A stretch of DNA of 64,000 bases, taken from positions 1 to 64,000 of the forward strand of contig NZ_FOFL01000003.1 of NCBI RefSeq assembly GCF_900110945.1. Direction: 5' to 3'. Shown here piece after piece: positions 44,873-54,702 of this stretch. Origin of the DNA: Devosia sp. YR412. Lineage in GTDB: Bacteria; Pseudomonadota; Alphaproteobacteria; Rhizobiales; Devosiaceae. How positions within the stretch are numbered: the stretch's first letter is position 1; each line of letters opens with the position of its first letter. The translations under genes and the position numbers were made by a program. The notes beneath the pieces are model-generated. The model ran no database searches. It saw nothing but the letters and a program-made list of their open reading frames with translations, and was not told the origin of the DNA.

Positions 44873-45819
44873 ACCCGTCGCAGCTTCACATCCTCGATCA
44901 GATGATTCTTGCCCTTCTTGAGCACTAGGTCGGCACGGCCTCTGGTCGGCAGGACGTTGTCGAGCAGGTTGGGCAGGTTGATGGTCCGCCACACCATCTT
45001 GCCGAATTCGCCGGCCTCGGCCTCGCTCATTTCGGCGAAGCGGCGGAAGAACGACGTCGGGTCCTTGAAAGCCGTTTCGCGCAGGCGGAAGAAGCGCTCC
45101 ATGAACCAGGCTTCGAGATCGTCATTGTCGGCGTCGATATAGATTGAGAAGTCGAGGAAGTCGGAAGCAAAGAGGATCGGCTTGCCGTCTTTGGGCAGCT
45201 CGCCCGGCTGCAGGATGTTGAGCCCTTCGACGATCAGGATATCCGGCCGGCCGATGGTCTTGTCGCCGCCGTCAACCACGTCATAGACGAGGTGCGAATA
45301 GACCGGCACCTGCATTTCTTCCTTGCCCGATTTGATGTCGGAGAGGAATTGCACGAAGCGGGCGCGATCGTAGCTTTCGGGAAAGCCCTTGCGCTCCATG
45401 ATGCCGCGCTCGGCCAGCACCTTGTTGGGATAGAGGAATCCGTCGGTGGTGACGAGATCGACCTTGGGGCTCGACGGCCAGCGCTGCAGCAGGGCTTGCA
45501 GGATACGCGCGGTGGTCGACTTGCCCACCGCGACCGAGCCGGCGACGCCGATGATGAAGGGCACTTTCTGGTCGGGCGTCTCGAGGAAGCGCGTCGAGAC
45601 ATTGTGCAGGCCCTGGATGGCCTCGACGTAGAAGCTCAGCAGGCGCGTCAGTGGCAGGTAGACCTCTTCGGCTTCTTCCAGCGAGATCGGATCGCTCAGC
45701 GTGCGGAGGCGGGAAATATCCTCGCGCGTCAGCGTCATCGGCTCGTCGGCGCGCAAGGCGCTCCACTCGGCCTTGGTGAAGGAATGATAGGGCGCGAGGA
45801 CTGGCTGCCGCTTGGCCAT
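44869..45819 (-). CDS. coaA: Pantothenate kinase type I
   Basis: A 316-aa kinase that starts coenzyme A synthesis. The P-loop is G-V-A-G-S-V-A-V-G-K-S-T near residue 97, followed by T-T-D-G-F-L-Y-P-N and the late R-G-R-A-D-L-V-L-K. The ATG at 45819 shares one base with the hisE stop (TAATG). hisE-coaA linkage is typical of Rhizobiales. Confidence 0.95.
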   Translation of the reverse strand: MAKRQPVLAPYHSFTKAEWSALRADEPMTLTREDISRLRTLSDPISLEEAEEVYLPLTRLLSFYVEAIQGLHNVSTRFLETPDQKVPFIIGVAGSVAVGKSTTARILQALLQRWPSSPKVDLVTTDGFLYPNKVLAERGIMERKGFPESYDRARFVQFLSDIKSGKEEMQVPVYSHLVYDVVDGGDKTIGRPDILIVEGLNILQPGELPKDGKPILFASDFLDFSIYIDADNDDLEAWFMERFFRLRETAFKDPTSFFRRFAEMSEAEAGEFGKMVWRTINLPNLLDNVLPTRGRADLVLKKGKNHLIEDVKLRRV

Positions 45820-46136
45820 TAGTTTTGGTCCTTGCGCGAGGCTTTTTCGGCGAGGCCGGACTGGGCGGTCCGAGCGTCCAGTTCGGCCATGACTTCGGAG
45901 AGCGGAATATCGGCAGCCTTCAGCACCACCAGCAGGTGATAGAGCAGGTCGGCGCTCTCCTTGACCAGCTCGGTGCGGTTGCCGGTGACGGCGGCGATCA
46001 CCGCCTCGGTGGCTTCCTCGCCGACTTTCTGCGCGCATTTTTCCATGCCACGAGAGATCAGCTTGGCCGTGTAGCTTTCATCGGGCGAGGCCGCGGCGCG
46101 CAGGGCAATGCGGGATTCGAGTTCGTCGAGGGTCAT
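45819..46136 (-). CDS. hisE: Phosphoribosyl-ATP diphosphatase
   Basis: A 105-aa MazG-fold enzyme for step 2 of histidine synthesis. [13 protein letters not shown] near residue 37 and [10 protein letters not shown] near residue 58 carry the metal-binding acids. GGAAGGA lies about nine bases before the ATG at 46136, which I prefer over a GTG at 46157. Confidence 0.93.
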   Translation of the reverse strand: MTLDELESRIALRAAASPDESYTAKLISRGMEKCAQKVGEEATEAVIAAVTGNRTELVKESADLLYHLLVVLKAADIPLSEVMAELDARTAQSGLAEKASRKDQN

Positions 46137-46206
46137 GTGGTCAGGTCCTTCCGCCACCGCGATGGGAGAGGCTTAGAGCAAATATCGCGCGATCCGTCAC
46201 TATAAC

Positions 46207-47001
46207 CTAGGCAGCATCCATACGGACGGCCACGCCATGTTCGCGCATATATTGCTTGGCCTGAGGGATGGTGAAGGTGCCGAAGTGGAAGATCGACGCT
46301 GCCAGAACGGCGCTGGCATGGCCTTCGGTGACGCCATCGACCAGATCCTGCAGCGACCCGACGCCGCCCGAGGCAATCACCGGCACTTCGACCGCATCGG
46401 CAATGGCGCGGGTCAGCTTGAGGTCAAAACCGGACTTGGTGCCGTCGCGATCCATCGAGGTCACCAGCAGTTCGCCAGCGCCGCGCTCGACCATGCGGCA
46501 GGCAAATTCCACCGCGTCGAGGCCGGATGGCTTGCGACCGCCATGAGTGAAGATTTCCCACTCGGACCGATTGTCGCCACCGACGCGCTCGGTCAGCCGC
46601 TGCTTGGCGTCGACCGAAACGACGATGCATTGATTGCCGAATTTGTCGGCGGCGCGGGAGATGAAATCGGGGTCGTTCACCGCAGCCGAATTGATCGCCA
46701 CCTTGTCGGCCCCGGCCAGCAGGAGCTTCCGAATGTCTTCGATGGTCCGCACGCCACCGCCGACGGTGACCGGCATGAAGCAGTGCTCGGCGGTGCGGGC
46801 GACGACGTCGAAAATCGTGTCGCGACCTTCGTGGCTGGCGGTGATGTCGAGGAAGGTTAGCTCGTCGGCGCCCGCGGCATCATAGGCCATGGCGGCTTCC
46901 ACCGGATCGCCGGCATCGCGCAGGTCGACGAATTGCACGCCCTTGACCACGCGGCCGCCCATCACGTCGAGGCAGGGGATCAGACGGGTCTTGAGGGTCA
47001 T
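46207..47001 (-). CDS. hisF: Imidazole glycerol phosphate synthase, cyclase subunit
   Basis: A 264-aa TIM barrel that with HisH makes IGP and [13 protein letters not shown] near residue 6 has the catalytic Asp, V-T-V-G-G-G-V-R-T near residue 78 and [10 protein letters not shown] near 168 complete the site. It overlaps the small membrane gene upstream by four bases. Confidence 0.96.
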   Translation of the reverse strand: MTLKTRLIPCLDVMGGRVVKGVQFVDLRDAGDPVEAAMAYDAAGADELTFLDITASHEGRDTIFDVVARTAEHCFMPVTVGGGVRTIEDIRKLLLAGADKVAINSAAVNDPDFISRAADKFGNQCIVVSVDAKQRLTERVGGDNRSEWEIFTHGGRKPSGLDAVEFACRMVERGAGELLVTSMDRDGTKSGFDLKLTRAIADAVEVPVIASGGVGSLQDLVDGVTEGHASAVLAASIFHFGTFTIPQAKQYMREHGVAVRMDAA

Positions 47002-47324
47002 GGACGGGAGTCCTCTGAGAGTTTGCGGCGCCAGACGGTGCGGTGGATGATCAAGACGATCACCCAGATGATGAACAGCACGAAGGCCAGCGGGAAGGTG
47101 GCGAACATCAGCCAGGTCAGCACGCCCATGGTATAGAGCGTATCACCCCAATCGACGCCTGCGATGATACAGGGATTGGACGAACCCTCGTTGAGGATGC
47201 AGCCATTGGCTTCGGCAATGAAGGCAGCGCTGATGCCCGTTATCATCGGAAACACCGAAAATATGGCGATCGCGACCAGCGCAATCCAGTACCACTTCAT
47301 GCCGAACTTGCGCGGCTCGCTCAT
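46998..47324 (-). CDS. Small membrane protein inside the his operon, 108 aa
   Basis: A 108-aa protein with two helices (about 11-35 and 66-92) and two Cys (A-N-G-C-I-L-N-E-G and N-P-C-I-I-A-G) in the loop between them. It is locked into the operon by overlaps with hisA (one base) and hisF (four bases). I do not recognise it; similar small ORFs sit between hisA and hisF in some Rhizobiales. Confidence 0.75.
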   Translation of the reverse strand: MSEPRKFGMKWYWIALVAIAIFSVFPMITGISAAFIAEANGCILNEGSSNPCIIAGVDWGDTLYTMGVLTWLMFATFPLAFVLFIIWVIVLIIHRTVWRRKLSEDSRP

Positions 47325-48055
47325 CAGGCGGCAGCCTTGAGCAAGGCCAGTGCTTCACGTGAATCAATGCGGCCGTCGTATAGCGCGCGGCCGGAAATGG
47401 CGCCTTCGAGCACTCTGGCGTCCGGCTGAGTCAGGCGGGTGATATCGGCCATCGAGGCGAGGCCGCCCGAGGCGATCACCGGAATGGATGTGGCGCGGGC
47501 CAGCTCGAGGGTCGAGTCCCAGTTGATGCCGGCCAGCACGCCGTCGCGGTCGATATCGGTATAGATGATGGCGGCCACGCCAGCGCCTTCGAAGCGCTTG
47601 GCGAGTTCGATGATGCTGAGTTCGGAGGTTTCCGCCCAGCCTTCCACCGCCACCATACCCTTGCGCGCATCGATGCCGACGGCGACCTGGCCGGGCCATT
47701 TCCGGGCGGCTTCCTTCACCAGCGCCGGATCGCGCACCGCGACCGTGCCGAGGATGACGCGGGCGAGGCCCTTGTCGAGCCAGGATTCGATATGGGCCAG
47801 CGTGCGAATGCCGCCGCCGAGCTGGACCGGGAATTTCACGGTCTTGAGGATGGCGTCCACTGCCGCGCCATTGACGCTCTCACCAGCAAAGGCGCCGTTG
47901 AGGTCGACGACGTGGAGGTATTCAAAGCCCTGCTCTTCGAAACTCTTGGCCTGGGCGGCGGGATCGTCGTTGAAGACGGTAGCCTGCTCCATGTCGCCCA
48001 GCTTGAGGCGAACGCATTGCCCGTCCTTGAGGTCGATGGCGGGAAAAAGGATCAC
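47324..48055 (-). CDS. hisA: Phosphoribosylformimino-AICAR ribotide isomerase
   Basis: A 243-aa TIM barrel for step 4 of histidine synthesis. [10 protein letters not shown] at the start holds the first Asp; Q-L-G-G-G-I-R-T near residue 78 and Y-T-D-I-D-R-D-G near residue 164 complete the site. The GTG at 48055 shares GTGA with the hisH stop and has GAGG eight bases upstream, so I prefer it to a GTG three codons earlier. A parS-like word with one mismatch lies near its 3' end. Confidence 0.94.
   Translation of the reverse strand: MILFPAIDLKDGQCVRLKLGDMEQATVFNDDPAAQAKSFEEQGFEYLHVVDLNGAFAGESVNGAAVDAILKTVKFPVQLGGGIRTLAHIESWLDKGLARVILGTVAVRDPALVKEAARKWPGQVAVGIDARKGMVAVEGWAETSELSIIELAKRFEGAGVAAIIYTDIDRDGVLAGINWDSTLELARATSIPVIASGGLASMADITRLTQPDARVLEGAISGRALYDGRIDSREALALLKAAA
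47352..47365 (-). promoter_or_regulatory. parS-like 14-mer inside hisA, one mismatch
   Basis: GCTTCACGTGAATC: C for T at the second base. In hisA it encodes Asp-Ser-Arg-Glu-Ala, the same frame as in rsmI. Confidence 0.5.
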
Positions 48056-48702
48056 GGCGTCCACCTCAAGAAATTCTCGATCAGCTTGAGCCCCAGTGCC
48101 TGGCTTTTTTCCGGGTGGAACTGGGTGCCAAAAATATTGTCACGGCCGACGCAGGCGGTGACGGTGCCGCCATAATCGGTGGTGGCCAGCAGCGTGTCAT
48201 CGCTATCGGTCACCAGGTGATAGGAATGCACGAAATAGGCGTGCAGCCCATCGGGACCATCGGGAATACCGGCCAGCAGGGCGTGCGGCCTGGTCACCGA
48301 AATGGTGTTCCAGCCCATGTGCGGAATCTTGAGGCTCGGATCGGATGGCGTGATCTTCTGCACCGCGCCGGGGATCCAGCCGAGGCCGGGAGTGACCACC
48401 TTCTCGCGGCCTTCGGAAGCCAGCAATTGCATGCCGACGCAGACGCCCAGAAACGGCGTGCCGCCGCGGATGACCTTTTCGTCCAGCGCTTCGACCATGC
48501 CTGAAACAGCATCGAGGCCCGCCTTGCAGTCGGCGAAGGCGCCGACGCCGGGCAGCATGATGCGGTCGGCCTGGCGCACGCGCTCAGGATCGGCCGTGAC
48601 CTCAACGGTAATATCGCCGACGACAGCCGCCATGCGCTCGAAGGCCTTTGCGGCCGAATGCAGGTTGCCGGCGCCGTAATCGATAATGGTGACCAGGCTC
48701 AT
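48052..48702 (-). CDS. hisH: Imidazole glycerol phosphate synthase, glutaminase subunit
   Basis: A 216-aa class I glutamine amidotransferase that feeds ammonia to HisF. The nucleophile Cys is in F-L-G-V-C-V-G-M-Q near residue 88 and the catalytic H-P-E in F-H-P-E-K-S-Q near residue 197. It is coupled to both neighbours by four-base overlaps. Confidence 0.96.
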   Translation of the reverse strand: MSLVTIIDYGAGNLHSAAKAFERMAAVVGDITVEVTADPERVRQADRIMLPGVGAFADCKAGLDAVSGMVEALDEKVIRGGTPFLGVCVGMQLLASEGREKVVTPGLGWIPGAVQKITPSDPSLKIPHMGWNTISVTRPHALLAGIPDGPDGLHAYFVHSYHLVTDSDDTLLATTDYGGTVTACVGRDNIFGTQFHPEKSQALGLKLIENFLRWTP

Positions 48703-49046
48703 CGGATCGCCTCCAGTTGCGCCATGTCGGCACTCAATGCCACGCGCTCACCGCGATAGGTCCAGCCGCGCCAGGCAAGGGCATGACGACGCAGTCCGGA
48801 TGCCGCAAAGCCGAGCCAGACGGCGGTGAGGAGATAAAGCGCGAAAGCCGCATCACCGCCGATGAAGCGCGACAGCAGGACAAGGGCGATGACCTTCAGC
48901 CCCCAGGCAACCAGTTCAAGCCACAAGCCATGCGCGGCGAGAAAGGCCGGCGGCAGGATAGCAGCGAACCAGGAGAAGCTCTCCGGCACGGCCGCCGGCA
49001 GGTCGGGCCGGCCCGGCTTGGGATCATAGATGGCGTAAAGCGTCAC
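48699..49046 (-). CDS. DUF2628 family membrane protein in the his operon
   Basis: A 115-aa protein with two or three helices (about 22-40, 42-58, 63-82). The start V-T-L-Y-A-I-Y-D-P and [16 protein letters not shown] match DUF2628. It starts with GTG at 49046, with GGAG seven bases upstream, and overlaps hisH by ATGA. Such a gene at this place is usual in Rhizobiales; its function is unknown. Confidence 0.82.
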   Translation of the reverse strand: MTLYAIYDPKPGRPDLPAAVPESFSWFAAILPPAFLAAHGLWLELVAWGLKVIALVLLSRFIGGDAAFALYLLTAVWLGFAASGLRRHALAWRGWTYRGERVALSADMAQLEAIR

Positions 49047-49080
49047 CGAACACTCCAAACTCTCGATGTCGTACTGGCTT

Positions 49081-49100
49081 GCGCCGGGGTGACACCGTGC
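49081..49100. repeat. Partial REP-like word before hisB's 3' end
   Basis: GCGCCGGGGTGACACCGTGC, the right half of the REP-like unit at 174-200. Confidence 0.45.
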
Positions 49101-49140
49101 TTGTGGGTGGATTAGTGCAAAAGGCCGGAAAACGAAAGGG

Positions 49141-49728
49141 TCAGAGCGAGCCCTTGGTGCTGGGCACCCGGTCACCGACGCGCGGATCGATTTCCACGGC
49201 CTCGCGCAGGGCGCGGGCGACGGCCTTGAACATCGACTCGGCCAGATGGTGGTTGTTGTCGGTGTAGAAGTTCTCGATATGAAGCGTGATGCCGGCATTC
49301 ATGGCGAAAGCCTGGAAGAATTCGCGGAACAGCTCGGTATCCATCTCGCCGACCTTGTCGCGCGAAAATTCGGCGCGGAAGACCAGGAACGGGCGGCCGG
49401 AGACATCGAGCGCAGCGCGGGTCAGCGTGCCATCCATGGGCAGGTCGGCCGAGGCATAGCGACGAATGCCCTTCTTGTCGCCGAGGGCCTGCAAGATCGC
49501 CTGGCCCAAAGCGATGCCGACGTCTTCCGCCGTGTGGTGGAAGTCGATGTGCAGGTCGCCCTTGCAGGAGACATCCATGTCGATCAGCGAGTGGCGGCTG
49601 AGCTGGTCGAGCATGTGATCGAGAAAGCCGATGCCGGTCGCCATGCTATGCGCGCCGGTGCCGTCCAGGTTGATCGAGACAGCAATATCGGTCTCGTTGG
49701 TCTTGCGGGCAATGGTGGCGGTACGCAT
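49141..49728 (-). CDS. hisB: Imidazoleglycerol-phosphate dehydratase
   Basis: A 195-aa manganese enzyme for step 6 of histidine synthesis. H-H-T-A-E-D near residue 64, D-L-P-M-D near residue 95, and D-N-N-H-H-L-A-E near residue 160 are the metal-binding repeats. It is the first gene of the leftward run hisB-DUF2628-hisH-hisA-ORF-hisF-hisE-coaA, divergent from hslV. Confidence 0.97.
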   Translation of the reverse strand: MRTATIARKTNETDIAVSINLDGTGAHSMATGIGFLDHMLDQLSRHSLIDMDVSCKGDLHIDFHHTAEDVGIALGQAILQALGDKKGIRRYASADLPMDGTLTRAALDVSGRPFLVFRAEFSRDKVGEMDTELFREFFQAFAMNAGITLHIENFYTDNNHHLAESMFKAVARALREAVEIDPRVGDRVPSTKGSL

Positions 49729-49861
49729 GGCGTCTTCTCCGGATGTCGGCGGCTGACTAGCAGATAGGCACAGCGGCGTGAAGATTGCGTTGCAAGCCAG
49801 CGCATTGCATTCCCGCCGGACACTCCTAAATATCAGCCAACAGTTCGGAGTATCTCCCCAA

Positions 49862-50422
49862 ATGAGTGACAACAATTCCCCCGGCTGGCACGGGACGACC
49901 ATCGTTTCCGTGCGCAAGGGCAATAAGGTCGTGGTGGCCGGCGATGGCCAGGTTTCCATGGGCCAGACCGTGATGAAGCACGGCGCCAAGAAGGTTCGCA
50001 GGCTGGCGGGTGGCAAGGTGATCGGCGGCTTTGCCGGTTCGACCGCCGATGCCTTCACATTGTTCGAGCGGCTCGAAGCCAAGCTGGAACAATATCCCGA
50101 CCAGCTGATGCGCGCTGCGGTGGAACTGGCCAAGGACTGGCGCACCGATCGCTATTTGCGGAAGCTCGAAGCCATGATGATCGTGGCCGATGCCAAGGAC
50201 ACGCTGGTTCTCACCGGCAATGGTGACGTCTTGACGCCGGACCATGGCGTCATCGCCATCGGCTCGGGCGGCAATTATGCCCATTCTGCCGCGCTGGCTT
50301 TGCATCAGGCGACGGAGCTCGATGCCGAGGATATCGCCCGCCGCGCCATGAAGATCGCCGAGGAAATCTGCGTCTATACCAATGGCAATGTGACGGTCGA
50401 AAGCATTGACCTCAACTCATGA
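49862..50422 (+). CDS. hslV: ATP-dependent protease subunit HslV (ClpQ)
   Basis: A 186-aa proteasome-like peptidase. The short prosequence ends at G-W-H-G, leaving Thr at the N-terminus of T-T-I-V-S-V-R-K-G, the catalytic threonine; G-D-G-Q-V-S-M-G follows. It forms the core of the HslUV protease. The ATG at 49862 is chosen; an upstream frame reaches into the gap. It overlaps the GNAT gene by four bases. Confidence 0.96.
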   Translation: MSDNNSPGWHGTTIVSVRKGNKVVVAGDGQVSMGQTVMKHGAKKVRRLAGGKVIGGFAGSTADAFTLFERLEAKLEQYPDQLMRAAVELAKDWRTDRYLRKLEAMMIVADAKDTLVLTGNGDVLTPDHGVIAIGSGGNYAHSAALALHQATELDAEDIARRAMKIAEEICVYTNGNVTVESIDLNS

Positions 50423-50943
50423 GCTTTGCCATCCGCCGGCTAACCCCTGACGATGTGGATGCCTATCGCGCCATCAGGCTTGAGGCCCTGACCGTATCGC
50501 CGGAATCCTACGGCACCGCGCCGGAGAGTTTTGCCGCTCGCTCCATCGTCTCGCTGCAAAAGCAGATGCAGCAGATGGCGTTTTTCGGCGTCATCGCTGC
50601 CGATGGCGCGCTCAGCGGCATCGTCGCTTACGGGCGGGATGACGGCGAGCGCGAGACCCATCGCGGCTGGCTGATGCAGGTCTATGTCAGGCCATCCATG
50701 CGCGGCACCGGCGCAGCGCTGGCAATGATGGAAGCAGCGGTGGACCATGCTCGCAGCGAAGTGATCCAGGTACATCTGATGGTCGGCGCGCATAATGCCC
50801 CGGCCATCCGGCTCTATCAAAAGGCGGGGTTCACCACCTATGGCACCGACCCCCGCTGCCTGCTCGTGAACGGTCGCTATATCGACGAACACATGATGGT
50901 GCGCTTCCTCGACGAGGCACCAGGAAAGACTCAAAATGACTGA
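50419..50943 (+). CDS. GNAT-family N-acetyltransferase between hslV and hslU
   Basis: A 174-aa acetyltransferase: [16 protein letters not shown] near residue 83-98 is the acetyl-CoA motif A, and [10 protein letters not shown] near residue 130 is motif B. The target is unknown. It overlaps hslV by four and hslU by eight bases, so it is translated with the protease subunits. Confidence 0.88.
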   Translation: MSFAIRRLTPDDVDAYRAIRLEALTVSPESYGTAPESFAARSIVSLQKQMQQMAFFGVIAADGALSGIVAYGRDDGERETHRGWLMQVYVRPSMRGTGAALAMMEAAVDHARSEVIQVHLMVGAHNAPAIRLYQKAGFTTYGTDPRCLLVNGRYIDEHMMVRFLDEAPGKTQND

Positions 50944-52246
50944 CACCAATTTCTCCCCGCGCGAGATCGTTTCCGAGCTCGATCGCAATATCGTCGGCCA
51001 GCATGACGCCAAGCGCGCGGTGGCCGTGGCGCTGCGCAATCGCTGGCGCCGGCAGCAGCTGAGCCCCGAGCTGCGCCGCGAGATCACCCCGAAGAACATC
51101 CTGATGATCGGGCCGACCGGCGTCGGCAAGACCGAGATTTCCCGCCGGCTGGCGCGCCTAGCCCAGGCGCCGTTCATCAAGGTGGAAGCGACCAAGTTCA
51201 CCGAAGTGGGCTATGTCGGTCGCGACGTGGAACAGATCATCCGCGACCTGGTGGAAGCCGGCATTGCTGTGTTGCGCGACAAGCGCCGCGCCGATGTGCA
51301 GGCGCAGGCCCATGCCAATGCGGAAAACCGCGTGCTTGATGCCTTGGTCGGCACTTCGGCGACGCCCTCGACGCGCGACTCTTTCCGTAAAAAACTGCGC
51401 AATAATGAGATCGATGACAGCGAAATCGAGCTCGAAATGCAGCCGGCGCCCAATACCGGCGGCTTTGAAATCCCTGGCATGCCCAATGGCGGCGTGGGCA
51501 TGATCAACCTCTCCGACATGTTCAAGTCGGCGATGGGCGGTCGCGGGGTCAAGCGCAAGATCAAGGTCAAGGATGCCTATGAGCCGCTGATCGCTGAAGA
51601 GGCCGACAAGCTGCTCGACCAGGAAGCGCTCAAGCACGAGGCCATCGAGCTGGTGGAAAACCACGGCATCGTCTTCATCGACGAGATCGACAAGGTAGCC
51701 CATCGCGAAGGCGGCGCCCAGGGCGGTCCGTCGCGCGAAGGCGTGCAGCGCGATCTGTTGCCGCTGATCGAAGGCACGACGGTTTCCACCAAGTATGGCC
51801 CGGTCAAAACCGACCATATCCTGTTCATCGCCTCGGGCGCTTTTCATGTGTCCAAGCCGTCGGACCTCCTGCCGGAGTTGCAGGGCCGCCTGCCGATCCG
51901 CGTGGAGCTGAAGGCGCTGACCCGCGAGGATTTCATCCGCATCCTCAACGACACCGACAATAGCCTGATCAAGCAGTACGTCGCGCTGATGGGCACCGAG
52001 GGCGTGACGCTGGACTTCACCACCGATGCCATCGAGGCGATTGCCGATGCGGCGGTGAAGGTCAATGACTCGGTCGAAAACATCGGCGCCCGGCGCCTGC
52101 AGACGGTGATGGAGCGGCTGGTGGAAGACATCAGCTTCGAAGCGCCGGACAAGCAGGGCCAGACCATCCAGATCAACGCGGCGTTTGTCGCGGACAAGGT
52201 GGGGGTTTTGGCCAAGGATACGGATTTGAGCAAGTTCGTCTTGTGA
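50936..52246 (+). CDS. hslU: ATP-dependent protease ATPase subunit HslU (ClpY)
   Basis: A 436-aa AAA+ unfoldase. Walker A is G-P-T-G-V-G-K-T-E near residue 59, Walker B F-I-D-E-I-D-K near residue 245, with the I domain between. It unfolds substrates for HslV. Length is normal. The ATG at 50936 overlaps the GNAT gene by eight bases. Confidence 0.97.
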   Translation: MTDTNFSPREIVSELDRNIVGQHDAKRAVAVALRNRWRRQQLSPELRREITPKNILMIGPTGVGKTEISRRLARLAQAPFIKVEATKFTEVGYVGRDVEQIIRDLVEAGIAVLRDKRRADVQAQAHANAENRVLDALVGTSATPSTRDSFRKKLRNNEIDDSEIELEMQPAPNTGGFEIPGMPNGGVGMINLSDMFKSAMGGRGVKRKIKVKDAYEPLIAEEADKLLDQEALKHEAIELVENHGIVFIDEIDKVAHREGGAQGGPSREGVQRDLLPLIEGTTVSTKYGPVKTDHILFIASGAFHVSKPSDLLPELQGRLPIRVELKALTREDFIRILNDTDNSLIKQYVALMGTEGVTLDFTTDAIEAIADAAVKVNDSVENIGARRLQTVMERLVEDISFEAPDKQGQTIQINAAFVADKVGVLAKDTDLSKFVL

Positions 52247-52266
52247 TCTGACGTCACCCCACGCGC

Positions 52267-52300
52267 GGTGTCACCCCGGCCTTGAGCCGGGATGACATCG
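52267..52300. repeat. Intergenic REP-like palindrome
   Basis: GTGTCACCCCGGCCTTGAGC followed by CGGGATGACATC; the stem is CCCGGC/GCCGGG. Same family as 174-200, opposite orientation, between the convergent hslU and XRE genes. Confidence 0.6.
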
Positions 52301-52320
52301 AGATGGGACAGAGGCGGGTT

Positions 52321-52689
52321 CTACCTCTTCTTCCCACTCCGCTTCACCAGCTCATCGCGCAAAAACCTTAGGTCCTCCACCTCCAGCTTGCCGATGTCCA
52401 TCGCAAGCCGGTTGGTCAGCTCCGTCGCTTCGGGCGACAGGCCGCCCGTGTCGATCGTCACTTTCGGATCGCTCATCTCCGCCAGCCGCTGCAGCTCTTC
52501 CGCCTCATCCCAGATCACGTTGAAAAAGGTGATCATTCGATGCAGCAGAAACCCGGTCGGCTTGCCGCGCTTGCCGTGTTCCAGCGCCGAGAGATAGGCG
52601 CTCGAAACATTGAGCGCCGCCGCCATGTCTTTCAGCGAAATGCCGCGCTCCTCGCGCAATTGCCGGATTTTTGCACCGAGCGGGGTCAT
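52321..52689 (-). CDS. XRE-family helix-turn-helix regulator
   Basis: A 122-aa regulator with a Cro/CI-type helix-turn-helix (I-S-L-K-D-M-A-A-A-L-N-V-S-S-A-Y-L-S near residue 17-34). Its ATG at 52689 overlaps the Smr stop (ATGA), which fixes the start; a longer frame to 52713 is rejected. Targets unknown. Confidence 0.88.
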   Translation of the reverse strand: MTPLGAKIRQLREERGISLKDMAAALNVSSAYLSALEHGKRGKPTGFLLHRMITFFNVIWDEAEELQRLAEMSDPKVTIDTGGLSPEATELTNRLAMDIGKLEVEDLRFLRDELVKRSGKKR

Positions 52690-53273
52690 AGCCGGCGCAG
52701 GCGCACATACCACGCCCCCTCCCCACCATGGCCGCGTGCCGCGACGCTCCAGCCTGAAATCATCGGCGACAGCGAAGGTTCGCTGAGCCAGATCGGCAGC
52801 ATGGTGCGCAGGATGCCGCGCTCGGTCATGGCCGCAATATAGTCGCTGTCGGTCTTGGTGCCCTTGCCGGTAATCACCAGCACCGTACGATCGCCACGGG
52901 CAAAGCGGGCATGGATAAAGCCATGCAGGGCCCCGCGCGCCTCGGTCTGAGTCATGCCATGCAGGTCGATCCGCCCGTCGATATCGATACGGCCGCGGCC
53001 GACCTTCTTGCGGATGGCCGGATCGACGGCTTTTTCCGGGACCTTGGCGCTGGACAAAGGCGCCTGATAGGGTGGGAGGAAAGGTTTTTTCGGCGGCTTC
53101 TTGCCAGGCGGCGGCTTGGTCGCGACCGGCGCCGGCTCGTCCATCACGGGCATGGGCAGGTGGCCGGTGGCGAGTTTCAGCAGGCCCTTGCGGCGCAGCG
53201 GATCAATGGTGGCAGCCACCGTCGTCCACAGATGAAAATCGTGCGGCAGGCGCTTGGGATCACGCTTGGACAT
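52686..53273 (-). CDS. Smr-domain protein
   Basis: A 195-aa protein with a variable basic-proline linker (P-P-P-G-K-K-P-P-K-K-P) and a C-terminal Smr domain: I-D-L-H-G-M-T-Q near residue 105, V-I-T-G-K-G-T-K near 136, and H-G-G-E-G-A-W at the end. Smr domains of this kind can nick branched nucleic acids or cut RNA. It lies between a Tim44-like gene and the XRE gene, a usual Rhizobiales arrangement. Confidence 0.88.
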   Translation of the reverse strand: MSKRDPKRLPHDFHLWTTVAATIDPLRRKGLLKLATGHLPMPVMDEPAPVATKPPPGKKPPKKPFLPPYQAPLSSAKVPEKAVDPAIRKKVGRGRIDIDGRIDLHGMTQTEARGALHGFIHARFARGDRTVLVITGKGTKTDSDYIAAMTERGILRTMLPIWLSEPSLSPMISGWSVAARGHGGEGAWYVRLRRL

Positions 53274-53299
53274 GGAAAGGCGCCCGCCGCTTTGAAAAA

Positions 53300-54013
53300 T
53301 TAGTCGAGCTGGCTGGTGGTGACGACCTTCCAGTTCGGATCGCGCGACTTGGGATTGCGGGCAAAGGTCCATTCGTCGGCGACGGTCTGCACCTGGTCGG
53401 CATTGCCATCGACCAGCGTGCCATCCTTGTCGCGGGTGGCCGAAACCACTTCGGCGTGGAAGCGCACGGTGATGAGCACGTTCTTCTTGTCATATTCGGC
53501 GTCGGAGATTTCCACCTTGGGCAGGCCGACAAAGGTGAAGTCGACCGTCTGGCCGGCCTTTTCGCGCTCGGCAATGGCGGCCTGGAAGCCGTCGAAGACT
53601 TCCTTCTCGAGGAGGTTTTTCAGCATCACGCGATCGCCGGCGGCATAGGCGGTGACGACCATTTCATAGGCCTGCTTGGCGCCTTCGAGGAAGCTTTTCG
53701 GCGTGAAGGTATTGTCGGCCTCGACCACCTGCCGGAAGCCGGTGGCCAATTCGGCATTGCCCTTGGCAAACTGCTCGATCTCGGCCTCGACCTTGCGGGC
53801 GCGATATTCGTCGTCCTGCTCGGGGGCAGGGGTGGCGCGCGGGCGCAGCGGCACCACCGTATCCTCAGCTGCCGCATCATTGGCCGGCTTGCGGCGTTCG
53901 ACCGGCGGACGCTCATTGCCGGTGCGGGTGCCCAGCACCGAGCGCAGGCGGAACAGCACGAAGACTGCCACGGCAATCACGATGAGGGTGGGCAGATCGA
54001 AGAATTCATCCAT
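53300..54013 (-). CDS. Tim44/TimA-family membrane-anchored protein
   Basis: A 237-aa protein with an N-terminal membrane helix (I-V-I-A-V-A-V-F-V-L-F near residue 11-21), a charged linker and a Tim44-like domain from about residue 85 (F-L-E-G-A-K-Q-A-Y-E-M-V, then V-D-E-W-T-F-A-R near the end). Bacterial homologues of mitochondrial Tim44 are found in alphaproteobacteria and may assist membrane protein handling. It is divergent from fxsA. Confidence 0.87.
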   Translation of the reverse strand: MDEFFDLPTLIVIAVAVFVLFRLRSVLGTRTGNERPPVERRKPANDAAAEDTVVPLRPRATPAPEQDDEYRARKVEAEIEQFAKGNAELATGFRQVVEADNTFTPKSFLEGAKQAYEMVVTAYAAGDRVMLKNLLEKEVFDGFQAAIAEREKAGQTVDFTFVGLPKVEISDAEYDKKNVLITVRFHAEVVSATRDKDGTLVDGNADQVQTVADEWTFARNPKSRDPNWKVVTTSQLD

Positions 54014-54173
54014 TGGGCAATGCACCTTGCGTGAGCGCCGCAGAAAAAAGGCGCGGCAACGCTCGTTGAGCGTCCTGTTTGGCCTATATATAGGGAAAGC
54101 CTCACCCCAAAACCAGTTCACAACGGGGCGAGAGGCGATTTGTCGTAGCGACATATAGAAGGAAACCCAGACC

Positions 54174-54623
54174 TTGGCCCGATTTCTTGCGCTTGGCCTG
54201 CTCGTCCTGCCGATTATCGAGATCGCCATCTTCATCAAGGTGGGCCAGACCATCGGTCTCTTCCCCACCCTGGCGCTGATTATTGGCGCAGCTTTGCTCG
54301 GCGGCTTCCTGCTGCGCCAGCAGGGGCTTTCGGTGCTGACCCAATTGCGCGGCAATGTCAGCGCCGGCCGCATGCCGGGCCGGACCATTGCCGACGCAAT
54401 GATGATCGGCGTTGCGGCGATCTTCCTGGTGCTGCCCGGATTTCTGAGCGACGTGGTCGCTTTGGCGCTGCTGCTGCCGCCAGTGCGCAGTTGGATCTAT
54501 GCCGCTTTGGCCAGCCGGGTCACCGTGGTCGATACCACCACCAGCTATCGCCGGCAGGACCCGAGCGCCGGCCGGATCGAGGGCGCCATCGACCTCGACG
54601 AGGATGATTACCGCCCGCGCTAG
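54174..54623 (+). CDS. fxsA: FxsA-family membrane protein
   Basis: A 149-aa protein with three or four helices. L-L-V-L-P-I-I-E-I-A-I-F-I-K-V-G near residue 8-23, G-A-A-L-L-G-G-F-L-L-R-Q-Q-G and L-V-L-P-G-F-L-S-D are the FxsA signature. E. coli FxsA reduces exclusion of phage T7 by F plasmids; the cellular role is unclear. The start is TTG with AAGGA ten bases upstream. Confidence 0.85.
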   Translation: MARFLALGLLVLPIIEIAIFIKVGQTIGLFPTLALIIGAALLGGFLLRQQGLSVLTQLRGNVSAGRMPGRTIADAMMIGVAAIFLVLPGFLSDVVALALLLPPVRSWIYAALASRVTVVDTTTSYRRQDPSAGRIEGAIDLDEDDYRPR

Positions 54624-54702
54624 AGCGGGCTCAGCCTTGTCGCTCCGGCGCAAAGATGCTAGCCACCCCGGCAAAGAAATTCCCTTCAAGGACGAGATGC
54701 AC

